A DNA stretch of 64,000 bases from Todiramphus chloris collaris (GCA_025345505.1 JANVCC010000010.1:40338660-40402659), one strand, 5' to 3'. Shown: positions 1 through 10,719, counted from the stretch's first letter. Program-made: numbers and translations. The notes: a model not told the origin generated them from the sequence alone.

Positions 1-3000
1 TACCACGAGAAAATAGCTGCTCTCTTGCATCTTATTTTAGTGAAGCCTTTCCAGTAAGATTTACAGGTATCATAAAAGATGGCACGCACCCAGTTCTGTG
101 CTGATGTGAACACGTGTGTGAACTGCTACACTGAGTTTTGGTATAGTACACCTTTGTACTACCAACTAGAGTTACCATTCACTGGTTAGATACTCTTTTC
201 CTTTGGGCAAAGCATACTGGCAAGGTAATGTTTCTTAAGGCAGAATTCCTTCTAGGGAAACTTTCAGGTGGGCAAATGTACATATTTAATGACATTTGAG
301 GTATTCTGAGGGTAACCAAGACATAAACATAGGTCATGAAGGTATGACCAAGACGTGTGCTTCTGGGTTGCACTTGAAGGAGACAGAATACATTGACCCT
401 TCTGCTCCATGCGAAAGGTTAGATTTTTAGGCAAAAACAAGTTGGAACTCCAAGTTGGAATTTAGTCCGGATATTTATAGCCAGCAATATGTATTAAAAC
501 ATAAGGCTAGGATTTAAGAGCACACCTAATGGAGAGAAAAAGGTCTGTTTTCTGCTGGGTGTGAGTTCAATATTGACATTGAAAATTGTTGGTGCTGTTC
601 TTCCCTTCCCCAAGCAATGGTTCTGGTGAGGCTGGACCCAAGCTCATGTCTGCTGACCACCCTTTGACTTGTCTGGTAAAGATCAGGGAAGGTGCTTTCT
701 TTCTTTCTTTTTTAAAAAAGACATTCTGTGCTGAAGAACTCCATCAGGAGATTTGCAGTGCTGCCTGCATCAGAGCACTTGCTCCTCTTGGGAGGTATGG
801 GTGGGCTTCTGATAACTTGGAACCTGGTTACTGGGTTTGTTTTATTTGGGAAGAAGCCTGCCCTCTGTACCCTCTTTATGGCTTGCTTAGAGTTCACTCC
901 TTTGCACCTCCCATGAACTGCCTTTAGGTAGAATCAGATTTTTTTGCTACGAAAGCAATACCAACTTGTAAACACCTGCATTTGGATTTTATCCACCCTA
1001 GGCTGCTGAATGGAGATCAGTAAAAATTGCACCTACTAATTTCAGGTTGAATTTATTGGCACTATGTTCCAAACTTACTGTCATACTCACATAGTGTCCA
1101 ATCCTACATACTACTCAAGATCTCCAAATCATGAAGTCAAAATACTTTTGAGAAACAGTCTCCTGGAATTAGGGCTCTAATCTGGGAGTAACTGAAAGCA
1201 CTACTCCAGTTTGAGCTTTTATTCATCAGTGCTCTGCTGCAACTGAGTAGTTGACAGTAAGCAAGTGAATGCACTTCATTGTAGGGGACTCATTTCTCTT
1301 GACAGGTATATTGTCTTTATGGTTGTTAATTTTCTTTTTTTCCTTCATTTCTTCTTTTTTTCCTGTTACTAAGTTGTTGGCATGTAGAGCAGGATGGGCC
1401 TGTGAGTTACCGCTGTGAGTCTCTCCAGGAAATGAAAGCCCTTGGTTTGTAGCAATTTCAATCACTTCTGATCACTTCTACAGTTCATTTTTCTAAGAGC
1501 TGAAAGCTATTTTTATATAGGTAAATGGAACAATGTGTTAGATGCCTATCTTTGTCAGCATAAATTGCACCTGCCAACTCTGCTCATTTGGTGGGTGTAG
1601 ATCCACTACAGTAACTACACAGAGTGGTTTCATCTGCTCAATAGTGCACCAAGAACATTACTTTGGTTTCTGTTTATTGAATAGTGCTGCTCAGCATTTT
1701 AAAATGCTTTTCCTTGTCATTGTTTTCATATCCTTGGCTGCTGAGGCCTGGATACTGCTTCTAACTTAGAGCTGTGCTTCCTCAGGTTGGAAGGGTTGGA
1801 GGGGATCAACCCTTCCTGCACAATTGTCAGGCTGGCAAAGGAGAAAAGTACTAAATTTTTTTTTTTTTTTTAATTATTCTTGAGAAAAGTATTAGGGTCA
1901 TCAGAATAAGTAGCAGGATCAAAGGTTGCTGCCCAGGTTTCCTGGCTGTGTTGTTGCTCGCTGTCTCTCCCACGTGAAATGCGCACTGCTTCTGCTGGAC
2001 TGTTGGGTTTTTTTCAGTTGTAATCTTTCTGTGTACTGCACAAGCTCTTGGCTCCCATTTTGAGCCGCCTGTCTGTTCTTCCTCACAGCCACATTGTTCC
2101 TTTGTAACCCGTACAAAATGCTCTTTGTGTATTATTTTGACTGGTACATATTTTTCTAATTAGGCTTTTGGCTTGTGCTGCTTCACCACCCTCAGACTGC
2201 AGTTGTAGATTCTGCTTTAGACTGTGCTGACACACTTGCTTACTATTTTATTGCAGCATTCCCAGTCTTGAACGTTTCTCCATAAATTCACTCTGTGAAG
2301 GTTATTGGGGTTGTTTCCCTAAATACATCAGCCTGCTTCCCAAAGCAGAGAGTTTCAAATCTCTTCTTTAACTTCTGTTGTGCACAATGAGAGGTGAAAC
2401 TGAACCTCTCCTTCCACCCTAGAACACGACACGGGTCATCCTGGAACATGGGTTGTAGCCAGCAGGACAGAGTTCGTGCTTCCCCAATGATGTGGTCAGC
2501 CTCCCGTGAAGCCCTTGCTCAGCAATAACATGCTTCACTGGTAAGGATGGAAAGACTCTCACAACCACCTGCTAGCCACTGGAGGTCAGACATGCTCCTT
2601 GGAGGCACAGTTTATGCTTTTAGGAGTCAAGGTCCAGATGTCATGTGCCTCCTTACTGTAGGCAACAGGAAGCCCTTAGTTTTGCAAAAAACTACGAGAT
2701 TGACAGAGGAGCCTGAGCACACTGGTGAAGGTCTGCTTCACGTGCTCGAGAAACTTAGGATCAGATTTTTAAAAACAAGTAATAAAAATTGCAAGGCTAT
2801 TTGCATAAATATAAGGAAGTTGCTTTGAACTATGAGATTTTTTGCATAACTATTTTAGGTTTAAGTACCTCATCCTCACATAAAGCCTGTGTGGTGGGTT
2901 GGTCCTGGGTCTCCTCTTGATGAGGTTACGCCCATTTGCTTCACAAGAGGTGCAATTGCAGATGCCATCAGCTCAGGCCTTGCAGGCTTGTGGTGGGAGC

Positions 3001-3424
3001 TGCTCCAGCCCCTAAAAGAAGCCAAGCTCAAGGTATCCTCAAGAGGCTGAAACCCTCTGCCATCTTCAGCAAACTATTTGGTCTAACACTAGTAAGAAAA
3101 GGTCAAAACCTGATCTTAACCTGAGTTGGCTGTGATAGCCCAGACCTTGGACAACTGAGTAGGGATGGTGCTAATCTGTGGCTATTTTAGTAGAGTACTC
3201 CTGCTGCACTATGTAACTAACATAGTAAACTGTGCCTAACAGCACCTCTGTACCAAAGGTGCAGGCCCACAAGGCCACAACTAGTGCTAGGTATATCCAG
3301 CTATCAGTCACACGGGTCTGCACCAAGTTCCTGGCATCATATCTCCACCCCTGAAGTACCCTAACAACACTCCCCTTACTTACCTTTTAGTACTGACAGA
3401 GCACTGACACTTGACTTTAGGATA
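1..3424. other. Region 3' of CSRP2; possible ZDHHC17 3' UTR or flank, no exon seen
   Basis: About 3.4 kb of AT-rich sequence without convincing coding exons. In other vertebrates ZDHHC17 converges on CSRP2 from this side and has a long 3' UTR, so part of it could be transcribed on the plus strand. A plus-strand AATAAA sits at 2781-2786. A short homopolymer T run lies near 1856-1873. A GTGTGGTGGGTTGGTCCTGG stretch at about 2890 faintly recalls avian LTR starts. Gene assignment rests on synteny knowledge, not on sequence seen here. Confidence 0.25.
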
Positions 3425-3440
3425 TATCAACAAGCAAAGC

Positions 3441-3446
3441 TTTATT
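3441..3446 (-). terminator. CSRP2: Distal poly(A) signal AATAAA of CSRP2
   Basis: A canonical AATAAA on the minus strand lies 237 nt after the stop codon and is followed by a T/G-rich downstream element (TTTGCTTGTTGATAT). It is the most likely main cleavage signal, with cleavage at about 3416-3430. Confidence 0.75.
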
Positions 3447-3513
3447 GAATTGAGACTCGGTATTAAAAGTGTTACAGTGTGATACATAAAGCAAGAAGGA
3501 AAAAAAGCAGTGC

Positions 3514-3519
3514 TTTATT
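3514..3519 (-). terminator. CSRP2: Proximal poly(A) signal AATAAA of CSRP2
   Basis: A second canonical AATAAA on the minus strand lies 73 nt upstream of the distal one, preceded by a T/A-rich stretch (TTTTGTTTTAAA). It could give a slightly shorter 3' UTR. Use of either site cannot be judged from sequence alone. Confidence 0.5.
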
Positions 3520-3682
3520 TTTAAAACAAAACCAAAAAACCCCACCAAGTGTTCTGCTGAAGGTATGCCCAAGCACTACAGTAACTAGTATCTGTTTCAC
3601 AGTAGTTAGTAACGCTTAGGAAACTCTTGTTTCTTGTAGCAGGATCTCAGCAGAGCCATAAAGGGTTTTGAGAGGTGTTCCC

Positions 3683-3759
3683 TCACTGGGCATGAACAAG
3701 GGCACCTGCCCCCTGGCCGTACCCAAATCCCTTGGGGCCAAAGTTCTTCGCATAACAAC
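3683..3759 (-). CDS. CSRP2: CSRP2 exon 6 (coding part): last LIM2 cysteine, glycine-rich C-terminus and stop
   Basis: The acceptor is TTCTTGCAG (AG at 3761-3760). The exon completes Gly170 and encodes residues 171-194, ending ALVHAQ, with TGA at 3685-3683. C171 is the last LIM2 zinc ligand. [13 protein letters not shown] repeats the pattern of the first glycine-rich tail. This exon is too short to stand out as an open frame and was identified by splicing and family knowledge. Confidence 0.96.
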
Positions 3760-6700
3760 CTGCAAGAAAGATCAATATAGAGTAGCTGAGGCTTCTGGGT
3801 CATTAATTAAGAACAGCACTATCTAGGCTAAGGCCCTCAGCTGCTTCCCCTTAGCCACCAGAACAGCCCCCTCAGAAGCAACACTTAAAAACCATTTTGT
3901 TAAGCTGTGTAACTGCTGTGATTGAACTCCATAGCCATGGCTGTTCAGTCCTTGTAGCTCCCAGCCTACTCTGGGAAAGCAATTCATAGACTGGTTCTAT
4001 AGTTAGGTGTCTGTTAGGGATTGTGCTGTCCTCCAGCCACAGTGTAGATCAAATTTATATCCATGATATCACACAAGAAGGCCCAGCAAGATGCCTGCTA
4101 GCTTGTTTACTTACTCTGATCTACTCTCTCTCCCAGGCAGAGGGAACATCAGAAGCTTCAGTAATATTTGTATCAGATACTCAATAATATCTTATACTAG
4201 GAATAAATTCAGCATCTGTCCCTGTAACATGTTATCTTGAACCACAAGCAAATGATCTTTGTTTCTTTCCTCACCTTTACAGTAGATTTCTCCCTCTTTT
4301 TCAGTTAGAGTTGTAGATTCTAGGCTTTTTCCACACTTGGCACATCGGAAGCAGTTTTTGTGCCATGGCTGGGGCAGAGAGCAGTGAGGGGAGACAAAAG
4401 AAAAAAAAAAGTTTAAATGCACAGAATGCTTGTGTTGATAAAAAAATGCATTAACTGGAGATGTCTGCATCAGAATAATTTATGAATGACTGATGGTAAA
4501 AACAAATTCAAGTGCACCAGTGTTAGACAAGAGCATCTGCATTTCTGTGAGTGGCCCAAAGCCCCAGATTCCACACAGCATCCCACTCAGGGCAGCATTT
4601 TGGAAGGTTCAGGCTTGCTCTAGTCAATTCAGAGCAGATCTTGGCTCTTTGTAGCGAGTCAGACAGCTGGCAGACTGACATGTAGTTTTACACGCTATTT
4701 TCAGAGACCATCCCCTTTCTGCCAAAATGTTCAGCCTCCACCATAAACTGCACACCACAAAACTCTTCCCTCTTCTGATGCAAGAACAACCCTGTTGTCG
4801 GCTTCAAGTCTCTGGCACGCAATGGTACTGAAGTTTCACCTCTGAAATCCAAGATGAGCACTCATCACCCTGCATTCCAAATGCTTTTTGTTCTTTCAAG
4901 TTGACAGATTTAACTATTTCCAATGCTAAGGAAAACACTCTGTCCTGCAGTTGGTTTCCTACAGGAACCCACATAACGTACCTTGGTCAGTTTGAAGTCC
5001 ACACAGCAGGTACAAAACAGCACATGCAGTTCCTTACCTTTCCAGCTCCTATTACTTTCTCTGCCGCATAAACAGAATCGCCGCATCGAGAGCATTTCTC
5101 TGCCCCTCCAAACTTCTGAGCAAACTTTGAAGTGTTTGGATTTGTGGTGGGTCGGTGGGGAGAGGGTGTGCTGAAAGGAACGGGACATTTGTTGTCTTTA
5201 CTCTTGTACTAAACGACCTCTGGCTCTTCTTAACAACACTAACAGAGCAGCATCCCACACACAGTACAGAATACAGTACTTCTGCAAAACTGGAGAAGTG
5301 AATTGCCACAGCAAGGCTATCCAGTTACACTCAGTAAAGATAAAAAAAACCCCAAATGACAAGAAAAGAAAGGCCATGCTTCAAAGGATAAAAAGAAGCT
5401 ACTGTAAAAGCTAGTTTTTGGAGAAGCCCTCACCTTTTCACTTCTCTCGAAGTGCCAAATTCTGTATCAGGACATAGATTTATCAGGCAGTAAGCTACAA
5501 GTAATTGTGTTAAATTCCTGTCCACCAATCATAATCTGGAATCTGAACTGATCACTGAACCTGGCTGGAGAACGTAAACCCTATCAAGCAATAATTTGAG
5601 AAGTTGCAAGAAGCAAGTTGTGACGCGTACCTCAGCTTCTTTCCACATGCTTTGCTTTACAGAAAGAACTTAATCAGATGAGGAATGTTTACTATTTAAT
5701 TAGGCCTTTTGGTTTTGGCTGTAATTAAGCACAAATGGTTCTTCACTTGCCAGTTAAAAATTCATTCTTCTTGTAGCCCCAGATTCTCAGCTCTGCAAAT
5801 CTATCCATGCCAGAACCCTCTGAACACTTGCATTTGCAGCTTACTTAGGAGTGGGACTTGAGACCCACAGTTACTTCCGTGGGCTACTGCAGAGCCATCA
5901 GCAGCTCTGTTATCCAGTCCCCTGTGGCTCATGCATAGGGTCAGTGCATCTTTACCTGCACTATCTCCTGCTCATACAGTGCCTACTCACATTGTCAGTA
6001 GCAGAAGCTTTGTGCAAGTTAAATGCCCTGCATTTGCTTATACAGGGGTATTTTGCAGCATTTTTATTCCAGACAAAATGAACTAAACAAAATCCAGCGT
6101 GAAAGGGTCCTCTGAACATTTCACTCACCTCTCAGGCTTGATGCCTAGTCTCTCTCCCCTGTCCATGTTCAGCGTGCCTGCCCCTTGGCCATATCCATAA
6201 CCTTTTGGGCCATACTTTTTCCCATAGCAAGATTTGCAGTAAACTTCAGCATCATGAATCGCTACAGTTGTGCTGTCCAGGTTTTTCCGGCAGACCACTA
6301 GAGAGGAAAAAAAAAAAAAAAAAGGAAAATTAAACTGCCTTAAGGGACCATTTCCATCAGCACATGTAGCAAGCCAAAAAATCAAGTGAGAAGTCATGTT
6401 GTGGGTTTCCTTGTCCGCAATTTTTCCTATTAGGCTGTGGGACCACCAGAGATTAGAGGAAGCAGGTTGTCATTTGAATTAGTGAATTATGCTTAGCCCT
6501 GTAAAGGGCTGTATTCCCTCCCACCTCTTCATGACCGTGACATTTAAAGCCTGGAAATTTGCTATGGTTTGATGAATGAGGCTGCTCAGAAATTCAGATA
6601 GCGCAGTCAGCAGTTTTCCTTGACAGATCCCACACCGCATGAAGCAAATGTCTGTGGGTGCAGAAGAGCCCCTGTCCTGCCCTTTTGGCCAGGGTGGAGC

Positions 6701-8388
6701 TGAGAAAAAAGCCTTCAAGGTTTTCCCTACTGCACTGGTATTGGTTTAGGGCAGAGCTGGGACTGTTTCACAGCTGTCACCAGAGGGGCCATGCTTTTCT
6801 GGCATTCCTACATTGTCCTTCAGCACAATACAAGCACTCTGCTCAAGGTTACTGTAGAAGGCAGAAGTATTTCCTTCTTAAACCTCCTTTTGTAACCCGA
6901 CTGGCACACTCTTTCCGTCCACAACAGCATTACAGTCATGATAAAGAATTTGGAGAGAAAAAAAAAGAAAAAGCCTTATGAATTTTTTGTTTAAAAAGAA
7001 TTTTAAGGTCTTCAAAATACAGGCTGACCTTTGCTTATGGCTTTCGTTAGCTCCAAGGTTCTTTTTATAAGACACAAATATCCAGTAAGTAAATCAACTA
7101 ATGCATGTTTGTTAAGTCTACAGACTTTAACCCCAACAGAACTATGAACTAAGGAAAAGCAAATACTCAGACACATTAGAGCCATTGTTTGACTCTAAGT
7201 TCCAGGTTTCTTTAAATAGAAACTCCCATAAAAGGCTGAAAATGAGGCAGCTGAGACATCTAATCTCTTGGTTTGTGGCTGCTGTAGAGCTAAAGGAAAG
7301 GAGCATAGGTGCTCCAAGGCTCACATGCCAGCACAGTGCACTTAAGCTATGCTGCGGACTAACAGCAAACTGGTGTGAGGGGGCCAGCTGAGACTTCTGT
7401 GAAGAGCGCTAAACCCTGCCTCTGCCCATAGGTATTGAACACCAGCAAGTGAACAAAACAGTACCTGGTGTTTGTAATAAGCTAAAATTCTCTGATTCAG
7501 ACAGACAAGCTGTCTGTTTGTAAAGTAGAAGCCCCCGATTCATAGCGACCCTTTGTTCCCTTCATCTAAGCAGAGGTCTTTTCAGCAGAGAAAGCGATTT
7601 TCAATGCCTCGCTGAGCTTGTTGGTTGGACTGGAAAATAATGCTTTGGACTCCTTTCATCTGAAATAAACCACAGGTCCCTGTGCCAAGAAAGTCTAGGC
7701 TTCTGGCTGGGCTAAAGCACTGACAACTGGGCTGTGCTCCGGCATGCTGGTGTCCCAGTCTGCGTGGGACTTCAGGACAGGGGATTGACAAATATTCCTT
7801 CAGCTGCTGCCAGCTCCAGGACCGCCAGAAGGCCAGCTGAGCTCAGAGCAGTGCAAACAAGGCTCTGCCACTGGGCTTTCTCCCCTGCACGAGCAACACT
7901 TAAGCCAGGTCTCCATCCTAAAGATCCCTTAGACTCCTTAGGAGAAGGCAAGGGAGGGGGGCAAATGGAGGAGAAAAACATGCTGTGCTCTGCTTTTGGG
8001 AAATGCATCTCACCCCTCCCATGCTGGACAGGTGGAATATTATCTCTCTGGGACAAAAGTTCTCCCTTCAGCACTGCTGGGCCCAAGAAGCACATGAGGA
8101 AGCAGGAGTCAAGTCCACCACGTGATGGACAAAGCCATCTCTGGCCACTGCCATCCCTTATGCACCATGGGTGCCAGCTGAACCTGGGATGTCTCCTCTG
8201 GACCAGCACCTCCACCCTCCCCCCCCCCATCTATGCCAGGAGAGGTTTTGCAGGAGAATGGGAGGGGGATACTTACTGCAGAGGAAACAGCACCGGTGGA
8301 AGCTCCTCCCGTCGCACTGCACCTCCTCAGCATGGTAGACGGTGCGGCCACAGGCACCACATTTGTTGCCGCCTCCCCAGTTTGGCAT
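3683..8388 (-). CDS. CSRP2: Cysteine- and glycine-rich protein 2 (two-LIM-domain protein CRP2/SmLIM), complete spliced CDS
   Basis: The CDS is the join of 8388-8277, 6297-6129, 5170-5038, 4368-4275 and 3759-3683, encoding 194 residues plus TGA. CRP-family proteins are LIM-only adaptors that bind alpha-actinin, zyxin and F-actin and also work in the nucleus with SRF/GATA factors; CRP2 is typical of smooth muscle and fibroblasts. LIM1 ligands are C10, C13, H31, C34, C37, C40, C58 and C61; LIM2 ligands are C120, C123, H141, C144, C147, C150, C168 and C171. The KKYGPKG motif (64-70) is the family's nuclear-localisation motif, and glycine-rich segments follow each LIM domain (about 67-78 and 177-188). 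A Ser/Thr/Pro-rich linker covers about 94-108. The start is set by GCCACCATG directly after a splice acceptor. All junctions are GT-AG and in phase, with no frameshift or missing ligand. The length matches avian CSRP2 (human is 193). CSRP1 and CSRP3 are the alternatives, but residues such as [19 protein letters not shown] and the C-terminus ALVHAQ fit CSRP2. Confidence 0.97.
3760..4274 (-). other. CSRP2: CSRP2 intron 5 (0.5 kb)
   Basis: The GTGAGG donor and TTGCAG acceptor bound a phase 1 intron. No repeat or gene is seen within it. Confidence 0.9.
4275..4368 (-). CDS. CSRP2: CSRP2 exon 5: core of LIM2
   Basis: The acceptor is CTGCCCCAG (AG at 4370-4369) and the donor is GTGAGG starting at 4274. 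It encodes residues 139-169 ([20 protein letters not shown] onward) plus one base of codon 170. It supplies LIM2 ligands H141, C144, C147, C150 and C168. A long pyrimidine stretch with a poly-T block lies upstream of the acceptor. Confidence 0.96.
4369..5037 (-). other. CSRP2: CSRP2 intron 4 (0.67 kb)
   Basis: The GTAAGG donor and CCCCAG acceptor bound a phase 0 intron. A poly-T block on the minus strand (about 4400-4412) lies upstream of the acceptor. No other feature is seen. Confidence 0.9.
5038..5170 (-). CDS. CSRP2: CSRP2 exon 4: Ser/Pro-rich linker and start of LIM2
   Basis: The acceptor is TTCCTTTCAG (AG at 5172-5171) and the donor is GTAAGG starting at 5037. The first base completes Ser94, followed by residues 95-138 ending in phase 0 (GAGK). 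It holds the linker [20 protein letters not shown] and LIM2 ligands C120 and C123. No 60-codon open frame covers this exon in its true frame, so it was found by splice-site and homology reading. Confidence 0.96.
5171..6128 (-). other. CSRP2: CSRP2 intron 3 (0.96 kb)
   Basis: The GTGAGT donor and TTTCAG acceptor bound a phase 2 intron. The sequence is AT-rich with no recognisable repeat or gene. Confidence 0.9.
6129..6297 (-). CDS. CSRP2: CSRP2 exon 3: second finger of LIM1, NLS and first glycine-rich tail
   Basis: The acceptor is CTCTCTAG (AG at 6299-6298) and the donor is GTGAGT starting at 6128. The exon completes Met38, encodes residues 39-93 and leaves AG of codon 94 (phase 2). It carries LIM1 ligands C40, C58 and C61, the KKYGPKG motif and the glycine-rich YGYGQGAG segment. 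Its polypyrimidine tract includes an uninterrupted run of 17 T on the minus strand (6323-6307). Confidence 0.97.
6298..8276 (-). other. CSRP2: CSRP2 intron 2 (2.0 kb)
   Basis: The intron runs from the GTAAGT donor to the TTTCCTCTCTAG acceptor, phase 1. It contains a run of 10 C at 8219-8228 and the T17 tract (minus strand) at its 3' end. The long open frames around 7,730-8,470 on the plus strand are antisense or intronic shadows. Nothing else is recognised. Confidence 0.9.
6307..6323 (-). repeat. T17 mononucleotide tract forming the exon 3 polypyrimidine tract
   Basis: An uninterrupted run of 17 T on the minus strand is separated from the exon 3 acceptor AG by only CCTCTCT. It serves as a U-rich U2AF-binding tract and is likely length-variable between individuals. 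Confidence 0.85.
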
Positions 8389-8395
8389 GGTGGCT
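8277..8395 (-). CDS. CSRP2: CSRP2 exon 2: start codon and first zinc finger of LIM1
   Basis: The acceptor is CACACAG at 8396, followed by 7 nt of UTR (AGCCACC) and the ATG at 8388-8386 in near-perfect Kozak context. It encodes residues 1-37 (starting [14 protein letters not shown]) plus the first base of codon 38. The donor GTAAGT begins at 8276 (phase 1). It contributes LIM1 ligands C10, C13, H31, C34 and C37. The open frame runs past the donor into intron sequence, so only the part up to 8277 is real. Confidence 0.96.
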
Positions 8396-8930
8396 CTGTG
8401 TGCCCAGCCAGGCAGGAAGGGAGAAGGGGAGAAGTTTGTTAACCATGGTGTCCTCCACCATCCTAGCTTGAGGACAGTTGGGGTTACAGGCTCCTTCATA
8501 GCAGGTCTGCAAAGCGGTATATCAGGGCACAAGCCTTCGATTTCACCTACTGTTTGAAAATGTGTCTTTACACCATGGGAGAAGTTTTTGTGATCAGATC
8601 AACTTCTCAGACCTTCAGATCCCAGACCAGACTTAAAGGCTTAGGTGGGCTCTCTACAGCCATTTGTAAAAGCAGATGGACTGGCAAGGGGAGCAGAGGC
8701 TGCTGCCGCTACTGAACAGGAAATAAAGCGCACACGGTCTTGATGAGACATATCCTCCCACCCCTGCTCAGGGGTTTGAGAGTTACATAAATTGGATGTG
8801 CACAAATTAGAGTTTCATGCATAAGGGCTTTACTGTACCGTGAGCAAAGGCCCCCCCAGATGGATCTAATTTCAGTTTCTATGCTTCATTAGCGCTGGGC
8901 CTCTTGTCTGATGGAGGCAAAGCAATTCTG

Positions 8931-8940
8931 CCAAAAATGG
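8931..8940. promoter_or_regulatory. CArG box (SRF site) in CSRP2 intron 1
   Basis: CCAAAAATGG is a perfect match to CC(A/T)6GG, 0.55 kb into intron 1 from exon 2. SRF/myocardin sites drive many smooth-muscle cytoskeletal genes. A single match is expected by chance about once per 9 kb, so function is not shown. Confidence 0.35.
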
Positions 8941-10511
8941 TGTTTGGTTTTACTGCAGGGCCTATAATTGGGAATGCAGTACAAGCACAAGTTCACCTCA
9001 CCGGAGAGCCACTTCTTAGGACTGTAAGGACATTCTGAGTTCCTTTAAGATCACACCCGCACTTCAAAGACGTTTAAGGGGGATTATTCCCAGGGGACTC
9101 CACCACTATTACATGAATTGCACCTTTACCAGACAGGTGTATGAACCAAACCCAGCTGCTCAAGGAGCCACAGCTGCTTTAAAATAAAGTAAAACTCCCT
9201 CTCATGCATTACTTCAATGGACACTCAGAAGGCCAGCAGGGTGGGACAGGCACCATCACCCATCATGTCAAACTACAGCCTTGTGAACAGTCTCCTACAT
9301 TAAGCCAGAAGAAGCAACTGTCCCATCTCAAGCTGAGCTGACCCCTCCCCAGCTCCCCTGTGCTTGTGCCATCACCACCAGCAGTTCCCACACAACTCAA
9401 CTGGGAGGTCCTCCTGCTCCTCCCATTAACCATCCTGGGTTAAAGTACCAAAGGAGAGCACTGGCTACCACCTTTGGATTTTCTGTGTCTTTCCCCTTCT
9501 CACCACCAGGAGCCAATGTAGCAGTGTTTGTTGAAAGCTTGTCTCCCAGTGATCACTGAACTGCCCTTGTCTCACAACTGTTGGCTATCACTGGTTTGCT
9601 CCCCTGTGGCTCACCACCAGAGGACCACCTCTCATAAGCATGGAGGCCAACAGCAGCCAGAGAAGTGGTTATCAGTTCAGTGAGTCTAACCCACCACAGC
9701 TGCTTAGGCCTCAGCAACGCCCCTGCTCCTTACTGATGCTTGTTTCAGAGTTTCTGTGTGAGGACCATGGGTTTAACCACTGGCAGCCCAGTGCATCTGG
9801 GCGGCACCTCCTGCACTCTATGCCACCAGCAACACCATTCCCTCCCAGCAGCCTCCCATAGCAGCACTGCAGTATGGGTCAACTATCAGGGAGAGAAGGA
9901 AGGAATGAAATTGTTGGGAGCTCCTGACTTTTCTTAGCAGAATTCATCTTCACTTACCCTTAGAAGTTCTCCTATGCTGGCCAGGCAGGGAGCAGAGACA
10001 TGCAACAGCATTCCCACACAACACCCCCAGCCTGCTGCCTTCAGTCAGCTTTGCTACTCATCTCTCCGAGCCAGGAGCAGATGACTACCAATCTTCAGTT
10101 GTCACCCTGGTCAACAGAGAGGAACTAGAAGCACCACCATGATGTAGGGAGCCAGAAAGGAGCACTTCGCTTCAAGATTCCTTTTTGCTTCAGGGCTCTC
10201 ATCAACTTAGTGCAGAGTGAGGGGTCTCGTGGGCACCTGGCTGCTGCCTCACACTCCCCAGACAAGGAAGAACAGGCTCCTAAATCACATCTCAGAGCAG
10301 CAGCTTTGGCTAAGCTGGAATTGTGACCCATCTTGCTAGTACTACTAAAACAAGCCTCCTGCCCTAGCAGCCTGACCAGAAGTTCAGCAGTTTTAGGGAT
10401 GCAGGCAAGGTTGTGCGGTTCCCAAGTAAGACTTTCTGCCAAGTAGCTGCTACAAGACCTTTGTCCGAGACAAGGAGACAGCCATGTGGGAAAATAAGAT
10501 TAGTTTATTAA

Positions 10512-10521
10512 CCTAAATTGG
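10512..10521. promoter_or_regulatory. CArG box (SRF site) in CSRP2 intron 1
   Basis: CCTAAATTGG is a second perfect CC(A/T)6GG match in the same intron, 1.8 kb downstream of the promoter in the transcription direction. Binding by SRF is inferred only from the motif. Confidence 0.35.
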
Positions 10522-10719
10522 GGCATCTTAGGTACATTCCTAAGCAAAGGCTTAGGAAACTTCCTCAGTGGCTGAGCAGTGCCATTTGCACACTGACACT
10601 AATTACTGAGAGATCCCTTTGTTTAATACTTCCAAAGGATTAGCACCATTACTGCTCCATGGTTTAGCACTAATACCCTGACTGAGCTCATAAAATTAGT
10701 TTTATGACATTTCCCACTT

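Larger units (their letters stand above)
3425..3682 (-). other. CSRP2: CSRP2 3' UTR
   Basis: This is about 260 nt downstream of the stop on the minus strand, in the same exon as the C-terminus. It contains two AATAAA hexamers. The 3' edge is inferred as 10-25 nt beyond the distal hexamer, where the minus strand is T/G-rich. Confidence 0.7.

Noticed and set aside
1771..1815. A possible CR1 tail (AGGTTGGAAGGGTTGGAGGG)
   Set aside because: It is about 40 bp with no extension into the CR1 body and no ATTCTGTG-type repeat, so it is not distinguishable from chance.
2885..3420. A possible LTR beginning GTGTGGTGGGTTGGTCCTGG
   Set aside because: Only about 20 bp resembles avian LTR starts. No matching CA end or target duplication was found.
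7734..8471. A 245-codon plus-strand open frame, the longest in the window
   Set aside because: It lies antisense to CSRP2 exon 2 and its intron. No domain is recognisable, and the real coding strand is the opposite one.
8158..8532. The 124-codon minus-strand open frame taken as a single-exon gene
   Set aside because: Only its middle part (from the MPNWGG start to the GTAAGT donor) is CSRP2 exon 2. The rest is intron read-through.
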